Below, piece after piece: positions 6,130 through 13,405 of a stretch of 36,420 bases of DNA. The translations under genes were made by a program, and so were the position numbers. Numbering within the stretch: the first letter of the stretch is position 1; every line of letters begins with the position of its first letter. Location: NCBI RefSeq assembly GCF_905372745.1, contig NZ_CAJPQR010000019.1, forward strand, positions 1 through 36,420. The letters run 5' to 3'. Below the pieces are notes generated by a model. The model had not been told where the DNA came from. It did no database searches and saw only the letters and a program-made list of their open reading frames with translations. The stretch comes from an uncultured Campylobacter sp. GTDB taxonomy: Bacteria; Campylobacterota; Campylobacteria; Campylobacterales; Campylobacteraceae.

Positions 6130-7308
6130 ATGAAAAAAATAGCAAAATTCGCAGCCTTCGCGGCTTTAAATTTTACGGCTTTAAATTTGCATGCTTCTCC
6201 GCTGGAAACGCTCTTGCAGGGCTCTAAATTTAGCGGAGAAATAGGCGCTTACAGCGAAACTAGGCGGGTAATTAGCGGGACTAAAACGACGTATTTTAAC
6301 GACACTTCTTGGCTGGTGGGCTCAGCGGCGCTAAATTACGAACTTAGCTTCCTAGACGCGCTAAAACTTGGCATCGGCGGACGCGGTAGCGTACCGATCT
6401 ATGAAGGCGACAGAAACTACCGCACGCTGCACGGCAAGGGCGATAGCACGGAGCGAATTTACGAGGGCGACAGGGCGCTTTTATCGCAGCTGTTTTTGGG
6501 CTACGACGACGGCGTAAATACCCTAAAAATCGGGCGATTTGAAATGATAAACGACTGGTCGAGCAAGATCCAAGACGGCGTGCGGGTAACAAGCGAAGCA
6601 GCGCCTAATTTACTCCTTAACGCAAGCTATTCTAAAAGGCGCGGAAGGGCTTATTTAAAGGAAATGTGGGGCTTTACGAAGCTAAACGAGGGTCGAGGGA
6701 TTTTTAACGCGGGAGCCACGTATAAACAAGGCGGCGCATCGGTTAAAATTTACGCGCTTTACGCAAGCGAGCTATTTAGCGCGCTAGGCGGCAAAATATC
6801 TTACGAAAGCGGCGGCTTTCAAAGCGGCGCGGGCGAGATGAAGCTAGGCTGGATGCTACACTACGCAAGAAGCGACGAGAGAAAACAAAGCGGCGACGGA
6901 AGTTTGGCGGAGGCTAAAATTTACGGCGTTTTAGAGGGCGCCAAGCTTACCTTGGCTTACGTAAAATCGGGCAAAAGCGTAGGCTGGGGGAGTATGAATT
7001 TAGCCGGCGATCAAATCGTATTTTTCGAAGAAGGCGACGTGATATACGAGCGCGACGCAAGGACGTATTACGCGGCGTTTGATACGAAAATAAAAAAGCT
7101 AAATTTAGGAATGCTTTTAGGCACTACGAAGTATAGGTTAAAGCGTGCGGATGATACAACCTACCGCCAAAACGAGATAACGGCTAGACTAGGCTACGAG
7201 ATCGCTAAAAATTTAAAGGCGTTTGCGACGTTTGATCGGACGTTTAAAGCGCAGCCTAGATACCCTGCGATGATGCAAGTAAGCGCGGGCCTAGTTTATA
7301 GCTTTTAG
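6130..7308 (+). CDS. Opr-family outer-membrane porin
   Basis: The protein has 392 residues from ATG 6130, chosen because AAGGG precedes it and the product begins with a signal peptide (MKKIAKFAAFAALNFTALNLHA, likely cleaved before SPLE). A longer frame from 6013 would cross the kdsA promoter and spoil this signal. The mature part alternates polar and hydrophobic residues through many short strands and ends in VSAGLVYSF, with the terminal Phe that Bam-dependent outer-membrane barrels need. It resembles the OprD-like porins annotated in Campylobacter. No transmembrane helices are seen beyond the signal. The natural substrate is unknown. It stands alone, divergent from kdsA and convergent with the EamA gene. 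Confidence 0.82.
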   Translation: MKKIAKFAAFAALNFTALNLHASPLETLLQGSKFSGEIGAYSETRRVISGTKTTYFNDTSWLVGSAALNYELSFLDALKLGIGGRGSVPIYEGDRNYRTLHGKGDSTERIYEGDRALLSQLFLGYDDGVNTLKIGRFEMINDWSSKIQDGVRVTSEAAPNLLLNASYSKRRGRAYLKEMWGFTKLNEGRGIFNAGATYKQGGASVKIYALYASELFSALGGKISYESGGFQSGAGEMKLGWMLHYARSDERKQSGDGSLAEAKIYGVLEGAKLTLAYVKSGKSVGWGSMNLAGDQIVFFEEGDVIYERDARTYYAAFDTKIKKLNLGMLLGTTKYRLKRADDTTYRQNEITARLGYEIAKNLKAFATFDRTFKAQPRYPAMMQVSAGLVYSF

Positions 7309-7368
7309 CAAGCTTGCGGCGCGTTGGCAGCTTATTTGATTAAATTTAGCGAGCTTAAAGCTTGCTAA
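7305..7368. terminator. Inverted repeat between convergent porin and EamA genes
   Basis: TTAGCAAGCTT (7305-7315, including the porin stop) and AAGCTTGCTAA (7358-7368) are perfect 11-base inverse copies. Additional arms are nested in or near it: ATTTGATTA/TAATCAAAT and a GC-rich CGGCGCGTT/AACGCGCGCCG pair, so alternative folds are possible. Its location between converging genes suggests transcription termination, though no long T run follows directly. Confidence 0.45.
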
Positions 7369-7489
7369 ACGCGCGCCGTTTTGCTAATCAAATCCGCCTT
7401 TTATGCCTGCGCCAAAGCTATGCGGTAAGAGATTTTGTTTATTTTGGCTTTAAATTTCATGCGCTACCAAGACGCTTTGCAGGCTAAAT

Positions 7490-8380
7490 TTATCTTTTTT
7501 TGACTACTATTATCCCGCTAAAAATAACCAAAAATATCCCGAAAAACGCAGCTGCGTTAGGCAACGCATCGCCCATAGCGGTACCGATGGCGATAGTGAA
7601 AATAACGTCGGCGTAACCGACCGTAGCTATGACGCCCGCTTTTTTACCAGCTGCGTAGGCCTTCGTCATAAACACCTGAAAATAAAGTCCCGCAACGCCC
7701 ATCAGCAAGATAAACACCCACTCTATGCCGCTTGGCGCGACGAATTTAGAAAACAAAAAATCAAAGTCCGCAAAGCTAACAAACTCCGCCGCGCCCATAA
7801 AAATAAGCGGCAAAACCGAGCCGAAAAACATAAAGGAAAGCACGATCGTGCGCGTGTCGTAACTCTTTTTTAGCTCCTTTACGCTCGTATACGCCATAGC
7901 CGCTCCAAGACCACTCCAGATGCCCAGTAGATCGGTTTTGCTGATACCTAAACTCGGCTGCACTATAAAAAGTATGCCGCCAAAGCCTAAAAAAACCGCA
8001 AACCAGCCGCGAGAGCCGAGTTTTTCGCCGAAAAATATCGTAGCCAAAACTGCCGTAAATATCGGACTGGTTTTTGAAAAAGTAAACGCCGCGCCTAAAT
8101 TTATATGAGCGATATTATAAAAAAACGCAAATAGCGCAAGCGTACCGACTACGCCGCGAAATACGAGCAGCCACGGATGTCCGCCTTTTTGATGAAGCGG
8201 CTTTTTGTATATGGCGTAGCAGATGATGAGCAGGCCTATGAAATTTCTAAAAAATACGATCTCGATTGAAGGCAGATACGCGCCTAAAGCCTTTGCAAAC
8301 GCTCCGGTAACCGAGAAAAACAGGCAAGCTACCAGCATATAATAAACGCCTAAATGGCGCATCAAAAATCTATGAATCAT
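7490..8380 (-). CDS. EamA/DMT-family membrane transporter
   Basis: The protein has 296 residues with about ten hydrophobic helices arranged as two EamA repeats. The first includes FFRNFIGLLIICYAIY and ends near FGEKLGSRGWFAVFLGFGGILFI, the classic loop and TM5 of the repeat. The second ends FFGIFLVIFSGIIVVKKR. Members of the drug/metabolite transporter superfamily export amino acids, nucleosides or other metabolites across the inner membrane. The substrate cannot be read from sequence. ATG 8380 is preceded by GAGAAG and a -10 element at 8416-8421. The gene is divergent from der and apparently monocistronic. Confidence 0.85.
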   Translation of the reverse strand: MIHRFLMRHLGVYYMLVACLFFSVTGAFAKALGAYLPSIEIVFFRNFIGLLIICYAIYKKPLHQKGGHPWLLVFRGVVGTLALFAFFYNIAHINLGAAFTFSKTSPIFTAVLATIFFGEKLGSRGWFAVFLGFGGILFIVQPSLGISKTDLLGIWSGLGAAMAYTSVKELKKSYDTRTIVLSFMFFGSVLPLIFMGAAEFVSFADFDFLFSKFVAPSGIEWVFILLMGVAGLYFQVFMTKAYAAGKKAGVIATVGYADVIFTIAIGTAMGDALPNAAAFFGIFLVIFSGIIVVKKR

Positions 8381-8415
8381 AAATTTAACTTCTCTTTTTT
8401 AAAAAATCGGCTTTT

Positions 8416-8421
8416 ATTGTA
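8416..8421 (-). promoter_or_regulatory. -10 box of EamA transporter gene
   Basis: TACAAT on the minus strand, within CACTACAATAAAAG, lies 36 bases before the gene start. It is one mismatch from consensus. Confidence 0.45.
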
Positions 8422-8466
8422 GTGCAAAACGGCTTAAATTTATAAACAATGTAAGCAAAAAATTTG

Positions 8467-8472
8467 TATAAT
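8467..8472 (+). promoter_or_regulatory. -10 box of der operon promoter
   Basis: A perfect TATAAT in the context AATTTGTATAATCGGG lies 58 bases before the der start. The upstream region is AT-rich with T/A runs, as in Campylobacter sigma-70 promoters. A small GCGGC/GCCGC hairpin (8484-8500) would lie in the leader RNA. Confidence 0.6.
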
Positions 8473-8529
8473 CGGGATTTTAAGCGGCGAAGTCGGCCGC
8501 AAATTTAACGGGATTTTTAAGGGAAAATT

Positions 8530-9933
8530 TTGCAAAAGATAATTTTAGTCGGCAAGCCAAACGTCGGCAAAAGCTCGCTTTTTAACCGCTTAGTCGGCAG
8601 ACGTATAGCCATCACCAGCGACGTTAGCGGTACGACGCGAGATACGAACAAAACGATTATAGAAATTTACGACAAAAGCTGCGTTTTGATCGACAGCGGC
8701 GGGCTAGACGACAGTAGCGAACTCTTTAAAAACGTCAAGGCAAAAACCCTAGCCGAAGCTAGAAGCTCGGACGCGATCATCTTTATGGTCGATGGCAAAA
8801 TGATGCCTAGCGACGAGGACAAAGCCCTATACTACGCACTTTTAAAGCTAAATTTACCGACCGCGCTCGTAATCAACAAAATAGACAGCAAAAAAGACGA
8901 GCTGCGAAGCTACGAGTTTGCAAATTTCGGCGCAAAAACGAGCTTTGCTATCTCAGTCAGCCACAACGCGGGTATCGACGAGCTAGCGGACTGGATCTAT
9001 AAACAGCTAAAAGACGAGATCCGCCCCGACGCAGGCGAGGATCTGGACGAGTTTTTAGAAAATTTCGGCGACGACGGCGAGGTGGTTAGGGAGATATCGG
9101 CTCGCGAGGACTATGAACGCAAAAATATCCAAGTAGGCATCATCGGACGCGTAAACGTCGGCAAAAGCTCGCTGCTAAACGCGCTAGTAAAAGAATCTCG
9201 CGCGGTCGTGAGCGACATAGCCGGCACGACGATAGACCCTGTAAACGAGACTTTCCTTTATGAGGATAGGATTTTTGAGTTCGTCGATACCGCGGGCATC
9301 AGAAAACGCGGCAAGATAGAGGGCATCGAAAGATACGCGCTAAACCGCACCGAGTCCGCGCTCGAACTAGCCGACATCGCGCTTTTAGTACTTGATAGCT
9401 CCGAGCCGCTAACCGAGCTTGACGAGCGTATAGCGGGCCTTGCGGCTAAATTTGAGCTCGGCGTCATCATCGTTCTAAACAAATGGGACAAAAGCGAGGA
9501 AGATTTTGATAAATTTAGCCGCGAGATCAGGGATAAATTTAAATTTCTCGCCTACGCGCCGATCATCAGCGTCTCGGCTCTGGGCGGCAAAAGAGTGCAT
9601 AAAATTTACCCGCTGATTTTAGAAGTTTACAAAAACTACACGCAAAAAATCCAAACCGCAAGGCTAAACGAAGCTATCGAAGAGGCGGTAAAAGCGCATC
9701 CAATACCGCGCGAAAAGGGCAAAAGCGTGAAAATTTACTACGCAGTGCAGTTTGGTTTCGCGCCGCCAAAAATCGCGCTCGTGATGAACCGCCCGCGCGC
9801 CCTGCACTTTAGCTACAAGCGTTACCTAACGAACAAACTGCGCGAAAAATTTGATCTATCAGGCACACCAATCGTGCTGATCCCGAAAAATCGTAGCGGC
9901 TCGGACGAGGAAAACGAGGGAAAAAGTGAGTAA
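8530..9933 (+). CDS. der: Ribosome-assembly GTPase Der (EngA)
   Basis: Der is a double-GTPase required for 50S subunit maturation. The 467-residue protein has two G domains. The first begins at residue 1 with P-loop GKPNVGKSS (8-16), then DVSGTTRD, a DSGG switch and NKID. The second begins near 203 with GRVNVGKSS, DIAGTTID, DTAG and NKWD. A C-terminal KH-like domain follows (VKIYYAVQFGFAPPKIALVMN). The start is TTG 8530, with AAGGGA 5-10 bases upstream; no ATG gives a complete first P-loop. The gene heads the run der-aroK-trpS-serS-pflB, an order I recall from C. jejuni. Its last 8 bases overlap aroK. Confidence 0.96.
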   Translation: MQKIILVGKPNVGKSSLFNRLVGRRIAITSDVSGTTRDTNKTIIEIYDKSCVLIDSGGLDDSSELFKNVKAKTLAEARSSDAIIFMVDGKMMPSDEDKALYYALLKLNLPTALVINKIDSKKDELRSYEFANFGAKTSFAISVSHNAGIDELADWIYKQLKDEIRPDAGEDLDEFLENFGDDGEVVREISAREDYERKNIQVGIIGRVNVGKSSLLNALVKESRAVVSDIAGTTIDPVNETFLYEDRIFEFVDTAGIRKRGKIEGIERYALNRTESALELADIALLVLDSSEPLTELDERIAGLAAKFELGVIIVLNKWDKSEEDFDKFSREIRDKFKFLAYAPIISVSALGGKRVHKIYPLILEVYKNYTQKIQTARLNEAIEEAVKAHPIPREKGKSVKIYYAVQFGFAPPKIALVMNRPRALHFSYKRYLTNKLREKFDLSGTPIVLIPKNRSGSDEENEGKSE

Positions 9934-10441
9934 AAATTTAGTTTTCATCGGCTTTATGGGCGTTGGCAAGGGCACGGTAGCAAGGTATATCGCAAAAAAA
10001 ACGGGCAAGCTGTTTTTGGACACCGACGAGCTGATCGAAAGCGAGCAAAATTTAAAAGTACGAGAAATTTTCGAGAAAAAAGGCGAGGAGTATTTTAGAA
10101 AATGTGAAGCAAAACTCGCTAAAAAGCTAGCTAAGAACGTAAAATCCTCGGTGATCGCGGCAGGCGGCGGCTTTGCAAAGGTTAAAGGCCTTAAAAAAAT
10201 CGGAAAAATCATCTATCTAAAATCGAGTTTCGAGGCGATTTTAAAACGAATCGACGAGAGCGGCGAAGCGCAGATGCACTATGCCAAGCGCCCGCTTTTG
10301 CGCGATCTAAACGCGGCTAAAAAGCTTTTTAACGAGAGAAAAAAGATGTATAAAAACGTCGCCGATATCACAATCGACGTCGAAGGCAAAGGGCTGGAGC
10401 AAGTCGCGAAAGAGATTTTAGAAAAAATAAAAAAGGATTAA
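9926..10441 (+). CDS. aroK: Shikimate kinase
   Basis: This enzyme phosphorylates shikimate at O3 in the chorismate pathway. The 171-residue P-loop kinase begins MSKNLVFIGFMGVGKGT. The Walker A loop reads GFMGVGKGT, with Gly16 where AroK normally has Ser (GKST); Thr17 is kept. LDTDELIE supplies the shikimate-binding Asp, and YFRKCE and the AAGGGFAK segment match the substrate site. RPLL near residue 115 is the lid region. GTG 9926 is the start: it lies inside the end of der behind GAGGG. The unusual loop resembles that of adenylate kinase, but overall similarity to shikimate kinase is clear. The next gene, trpS, is 286 bases away. Confidence 0.92.
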   Translation: MSKNLVFIGFMGVGKGTVARYIAKKTGKLFLDTDELIESEQNLKVREIFEKKGEEYFRKCEAKLAKKLAKNVKSSVIAAGGGFAKVKGLKKIGKIIYLKSSFEAILKRIDESGEAQMHYAKRPLLRDLNAAKKLFNERKKMYKNVADITIDVEGKGLEQVAKEILEKIKKD

Positions 10442-10727
10442 GTAAAATTTGGGTTGAAATTTGAGTAGAGAACGTCAAATCTTAAGTGAGCTAAAATTTA
10501 AGTTCAAATTTGATGGATTTCAAAAGTTTAATGCAACAAAAATAAGCGGCAATATTGTCAAATAGCCGTGCAAATTTTATAAAAACAAAAATAAGGCGCG
10601 ATATTTTTTCGCTAGACGCGGCAGATTTTGCTTTGCGAATGAGGCGCACTTGTCGTGCGTCGCAGTGAAGCGAAGCAAAATCTAACAAAGTAAAGCGGAA
10701 AAAGATAAGCCGCAAAAAGGATAAAAT
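10442..10727 (+). other. Non-coding interval before trpS with stem-loop
   Basis: No convincing gene is seen; the reverse-strand open frame here has no recognisable features. A stem AGATTTTGCTT (10623-10633) / AAGCAAAATCT (10673-10683) of 11 perfect pairs encloses a second hairpin GCGCAC-TTGTC-GTGCGT (10644-10660). It ends 45 bases before trpS and would be in its leader RNA. No tandem Trp codons or T-box features are seen. The role is unknown. Confidence 0.45.
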
Positions 10728-11693
10728 TTGAGAGTACTAACAGGTTTGCAACCAAGCGGCAAACTACACCTAGGCAACTACTTCGCCTCCATCAAACAAA
10801 TGGTTGAGGCGCAGGGGCAAAACGAGATGTTTATGTTTATAGCAAACTATCACGCCATGACCTCTGTCGCCGACGCAGGGAAGCTAAAACAAAACACTTA
10901 TGAGGCGGCGAGCGCGTTTTTGTCGCTGGGCATCGATCCGAAAAAGAGCGTATTTTGGGTGCAAAGCGACGTAAAAGAGGTTTTAGAGCTCTACTGGATA
11001 CTGAGTCAATACACCCCGATGGGCCTGCTCGAGCGCGCGCACAGCTACAAGGACAAGGTCGCAAAGGGCTTAACCTCGCATCACGGGCTTTTTAGCTATC
11101 CGGTTTTGATGGCGGCCGATATCCTGCTATACGGCGCGCAGGTCGTACCCGTGGGCAAAGATCAGATCCAGCACGTCGAGATCGCGCGCGACATCGCGAT
11201 CAAATTTAACAACGAGCACGGCGACGTCTTCGTCCTGCCGGAGTACAAGGTCGATGAAAACGTAGCTACGGTGCCAGGCACCGACGGCGCGAAAATGAGC
11301 AAAAGCTACGGCAACACGATAGATATTTTTGCCGGCGCCAAAGAGCTAAAAAAGCAAATTTCAAGCATCGTGACGACCTCGGAGCCACTTGAAGCGCCTA
11401 AGCAGTGGCAAAACTGCAACGTCTATAATATCGCTAAATTATTCTTAGACGAGGACGGACAGCGCGACTTGCAGGCTAGGTACGAGCGAGGCGGCGAAGG
11501 ACACGGACACTTTAAGGCGTATCTAAACGAGCTGGTTTGGGACTATTTTGCTGATGCTAGGGAGAAATTTGATTATTATCTAAATCACGCGGGCGAAGTG
11601 GATGAAATTTTAAACGAAGGCGCAAAAGGAGCGCGAGCCGTCGCAGCGCCGATAATGGAAAAAATACGCGCCGCAACCGGCATATACAAATAA
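10728..11693 (+). CDS. trpS: Tryptophanyl-tRNA synthetase
   Basis: This enzyme charges tRNA-Trp with tryptophan. The 321-residue class I synthetase has its HIGH-type motif as LHLGN (residues 13-17) after GLQPSGK, and the KMSKS loop exact near residue 195 (GAKMSKSYGN). Substrate-pocket segments YPVLMAADILLY and VGKDQIQHVEIARDIA are as expected. Start TTG 10728 lies 7 bases after AAAAGG; no nearby ATG keeps the N-terminal Rossmann strand (MRVLTGLQP). It is followed 17 bases later by a CopD-like membrane protein gene, which I do not recall in the C. jejuni version of this run. Confidence 0.95.
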   Translation: MRVLTGLQPSGKLHLGNYFASIKQMVEAQGQNEMFMFIANYHAMTSVADAGKLKQNTYEAASAFLSLGIDPKKSVFWVQSDVKEVLELYWILSQYTPMGLLERAHSYKDKVAKGLTSHHGLFSYPVLMAADILLYGAQVVPVGKDQIQHVEIARDIAIKFNNEHGDVFVLPEYKVDENVATVPGTDGAKMSKSYGNTIDIFAGAKELKKQISSIVTTSEPLEAPKQWQNCNVYNIAKLFLDEDGQRDLQARYERGGEGHGHFKAYLNELVWDYFADAREKFDYYLNHAGEVDEILNEGAKGARAVAAPIMEKIRAATGIYK

Positions 11694-11710
11694 ATTTTAA
11701 AGGAAAAAAA

Positions 11711-12151
11711 ATGCAAGCAATCTACCCTTACGCGCAGCTTATTCACCTGATCTGCGCTATCATTTTCGTCGGATTTTTATTTTTCGACGTGATTATTTTT
11801 TCAAGGGCTAAAAAGAAACTGCCCGCAGAAATAGCGCAAAAAGCGCAGCAAGCCATCTCAAGCGTCGCGATAAAAATCATGCCGCTTTGCGTGTTGCTTT
11901 TGGTGCTAACGGGCGGTATGATGATGAGTAGCTGGGTCGGCTCAAAAGCGGGCGGATATTTTGAGTCGAATTTACAAATCGTCTTTATGATAAAGGTTAT
12001 CTTGGCGCTACTGATATTTGCGGCCGTAGCGACCAATCTCACGTGTAAATTTATACTAAAACGCCCTAGCCCGCTAGGCAACATTCATCCGTTTGCGTTT
12101 ACGGCGGCGGCGATAATCGTGATATTTGCTAAAGTTATGTTTATGGTGTAA
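11711..12151 (+). CDS. Four-helix membrane protein, CopD-like
   Basis: The protein has 146 residues with four predicted helices (about 8-30, 50-70, 85-108 and 122-145). A His in the first helix (AQLIHLICAIIFVGFLFF) and the Gly-rich second helix (VLLLVLTGGMMMSSW) resemble CopD / HemJ-type integral membrane proteins. Those families handle copper or bind haem, but too little is conserved to assign either. RBS AAAGGA lies 5-6 bases before ATG 11711. Its close spacing to trpS (17 bases) and serS (9 bases) puts it in the operon, where it may simply ride along. Confidence 0.65.
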   Translation: MQAIYPYAQLIHLICAIIFVGFLFFDVIIFSRAKKKLPAEIAQKAQQAISSVAIKIMPLCVLLLVLTGGMMMSSWVGSKAGGYFESNLQIVFMIKVILALLIFAAVATNLTCKFILKRPSPLGNIHPFAFTAAAIIVIFAKVMFMV

Positions 12152-12160
12152 AGGATAAAA

Positions 12161-13405
12161 ATGATAAATCTAAAACTACTCGACACGCGCTACGACGAGT
12201 TCGTAAAAAAATTACAGGGAAAAAACGTAAAGCCCGAGGTTTTAAACGAGCTTTTGACGACGTTTAACGAGCTAAAAGCCAAGCGCCAAGCCCTAGAAAA
12301 TTTCCAAGCGATCCAAAACGCCAAAAGCAAGGAGCTAGGCATAAAGGCCAGAAACGGCGAGAACACCGACGAGCTAAAAAACGAGCTAAATTTAAACAAA
12401 ACGGCGATGGGCGATGCTGCCGATATCGTGCGTGCGTATGAGGAAAAGCTAGAAAACATCGCAAGCTGCGTGCCAAATATCACCGACGACGACGTGCCGT
12501 TTGGCGCCGACGAAGAGGGTAACGTCTGCGTAAAAACGGTGCTGGAGCCGACTAAATTTGACTTCGCGCCCAAAGAGCACTACGAGCTTGGCGAGAGTCT
12601 TGGCTGGCTTGATTTCGAGCGCGGAGTTAAGCTTTCAGGCTCGCGTTTTTGCGTGCTAAAGGGCATAGGAGCGCGCCTATCAAGAGCGCTAGTTAACTAC
12701 ATGATCGACTTTAACAACGCGCGCGGCTTTGAGCTGGTTAACGTGCCGTTTTTGGTTAGCTCAAATACGCTCTACGGCACAGGACAACTGCCTAAATTTG
12801 AAGAAGATCTCTATAAAGTGCGCGACGAGGATTTGTATCTGATACCCACTAGCGAAGTACCGGTAACGAATCTTTATAACGACGAAATTTTACCCGTCGA
12901 GAGCTTGCCGATAAAGATGACTTGCTACTCGGCGTGCTTCCGTAAAGAAGCAGGCTCCGCCGGACGCGATACGCGCGGCATGATACGCCAACATCAGTTT
13001 GAAAAGGTCGAGCTCGTAGCCATCACGACTCCAGAACAAAGCGCGGCGATGCTAGACGAGATGGTAGCGTGCGCCAGCGATTTGCTAACTAGCCTTGGGC
13101 TGCCGCACCGCCACATGCTGCTTTGCAGCGGAGATCTGGGCTTTAGCGCGGCAAAGACGATAGACCTCGAGGTCTGGCTACCCGGACAAAACAAATACCG
13201 CGAGATAAGCTCGGTATCAAATACCCGCGACTTCCAAGCTCGCAGAGCTAAAATCCGCTACAAAGACGGCAAGAAGAACGCTCTAGTAAACACCCTAAAC
13301 GGCTCGAGCCTAGCCGTAGGCAGAACGCTAATAGCGATAATGGAAAACTACCAAAAAGCAGACGGCAGCATCGAGATTCCCGAAGTTCTTAAAAGGTATA
13401 TGTAG
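12161..13405 (+). CDS. serS: Seryl-tRNA synthetase
   Basis: This enzyme charges serine tRNAs, including the tRNA-Ser(GCU) of this window. The 414-residue class II enzyme has an N-terminal helical arm (about 28-105, Lys/Glu-rich, predicted coiled coil). The catalytic core follows: LIPTSEVPVTNLY, motif 2 with CFRKEAGSAGRDTRGMIRQHQFEKVE, and motif 3 in LNGSSLAVGRTLIAIMENYQ. Length is normal. RBS AAAGGA precedes ATG 12161. The stop codon TAG shares its last base with the pflB start (TAGTG), implying coupled translation. Confidence 0.96.
   Translation: MINLKLLDTRYDEFVKKLQGKNVKPEVLNELLTTFNELKAKRQALENFQAIQNAKSKELGIKARNGENTDELKNELNLNKTAMGDAADIVRAYEEKLENIASCVPNITDDDVPFGADEEGNVCVKTVLEPTKFDFAPKEHYELGESLGWLDFERGVKLSGSRFCVLKGIGARLSRALVNYMIDFNNARGFELVNVPFLVSSNTLYGTGQLPKFEEDLYKVRDEDLYLIPTSEVPVTNLYNDEILPVESLPIKMTCYSACFRKEAGSAGRDTRGMIRQHQFEKVELVAITTPEQSAAMLDEMVACASDLLTSLGLPHRHMLLCSGDLGFSAAKTIDLEVWLPGQNKYREISSVSNTRDFQARRAKIRYKDGKKNALVNTLNGSSLAVGRTLIAIMENYQKADGSIEIPEVLKRYM

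Noticed and set aside
10491..10715. Minus-strand open frame of 74 codons before trpS
   Set aside because: No RBS or conserved pattern; it covers the stem-loop and looks like chance.
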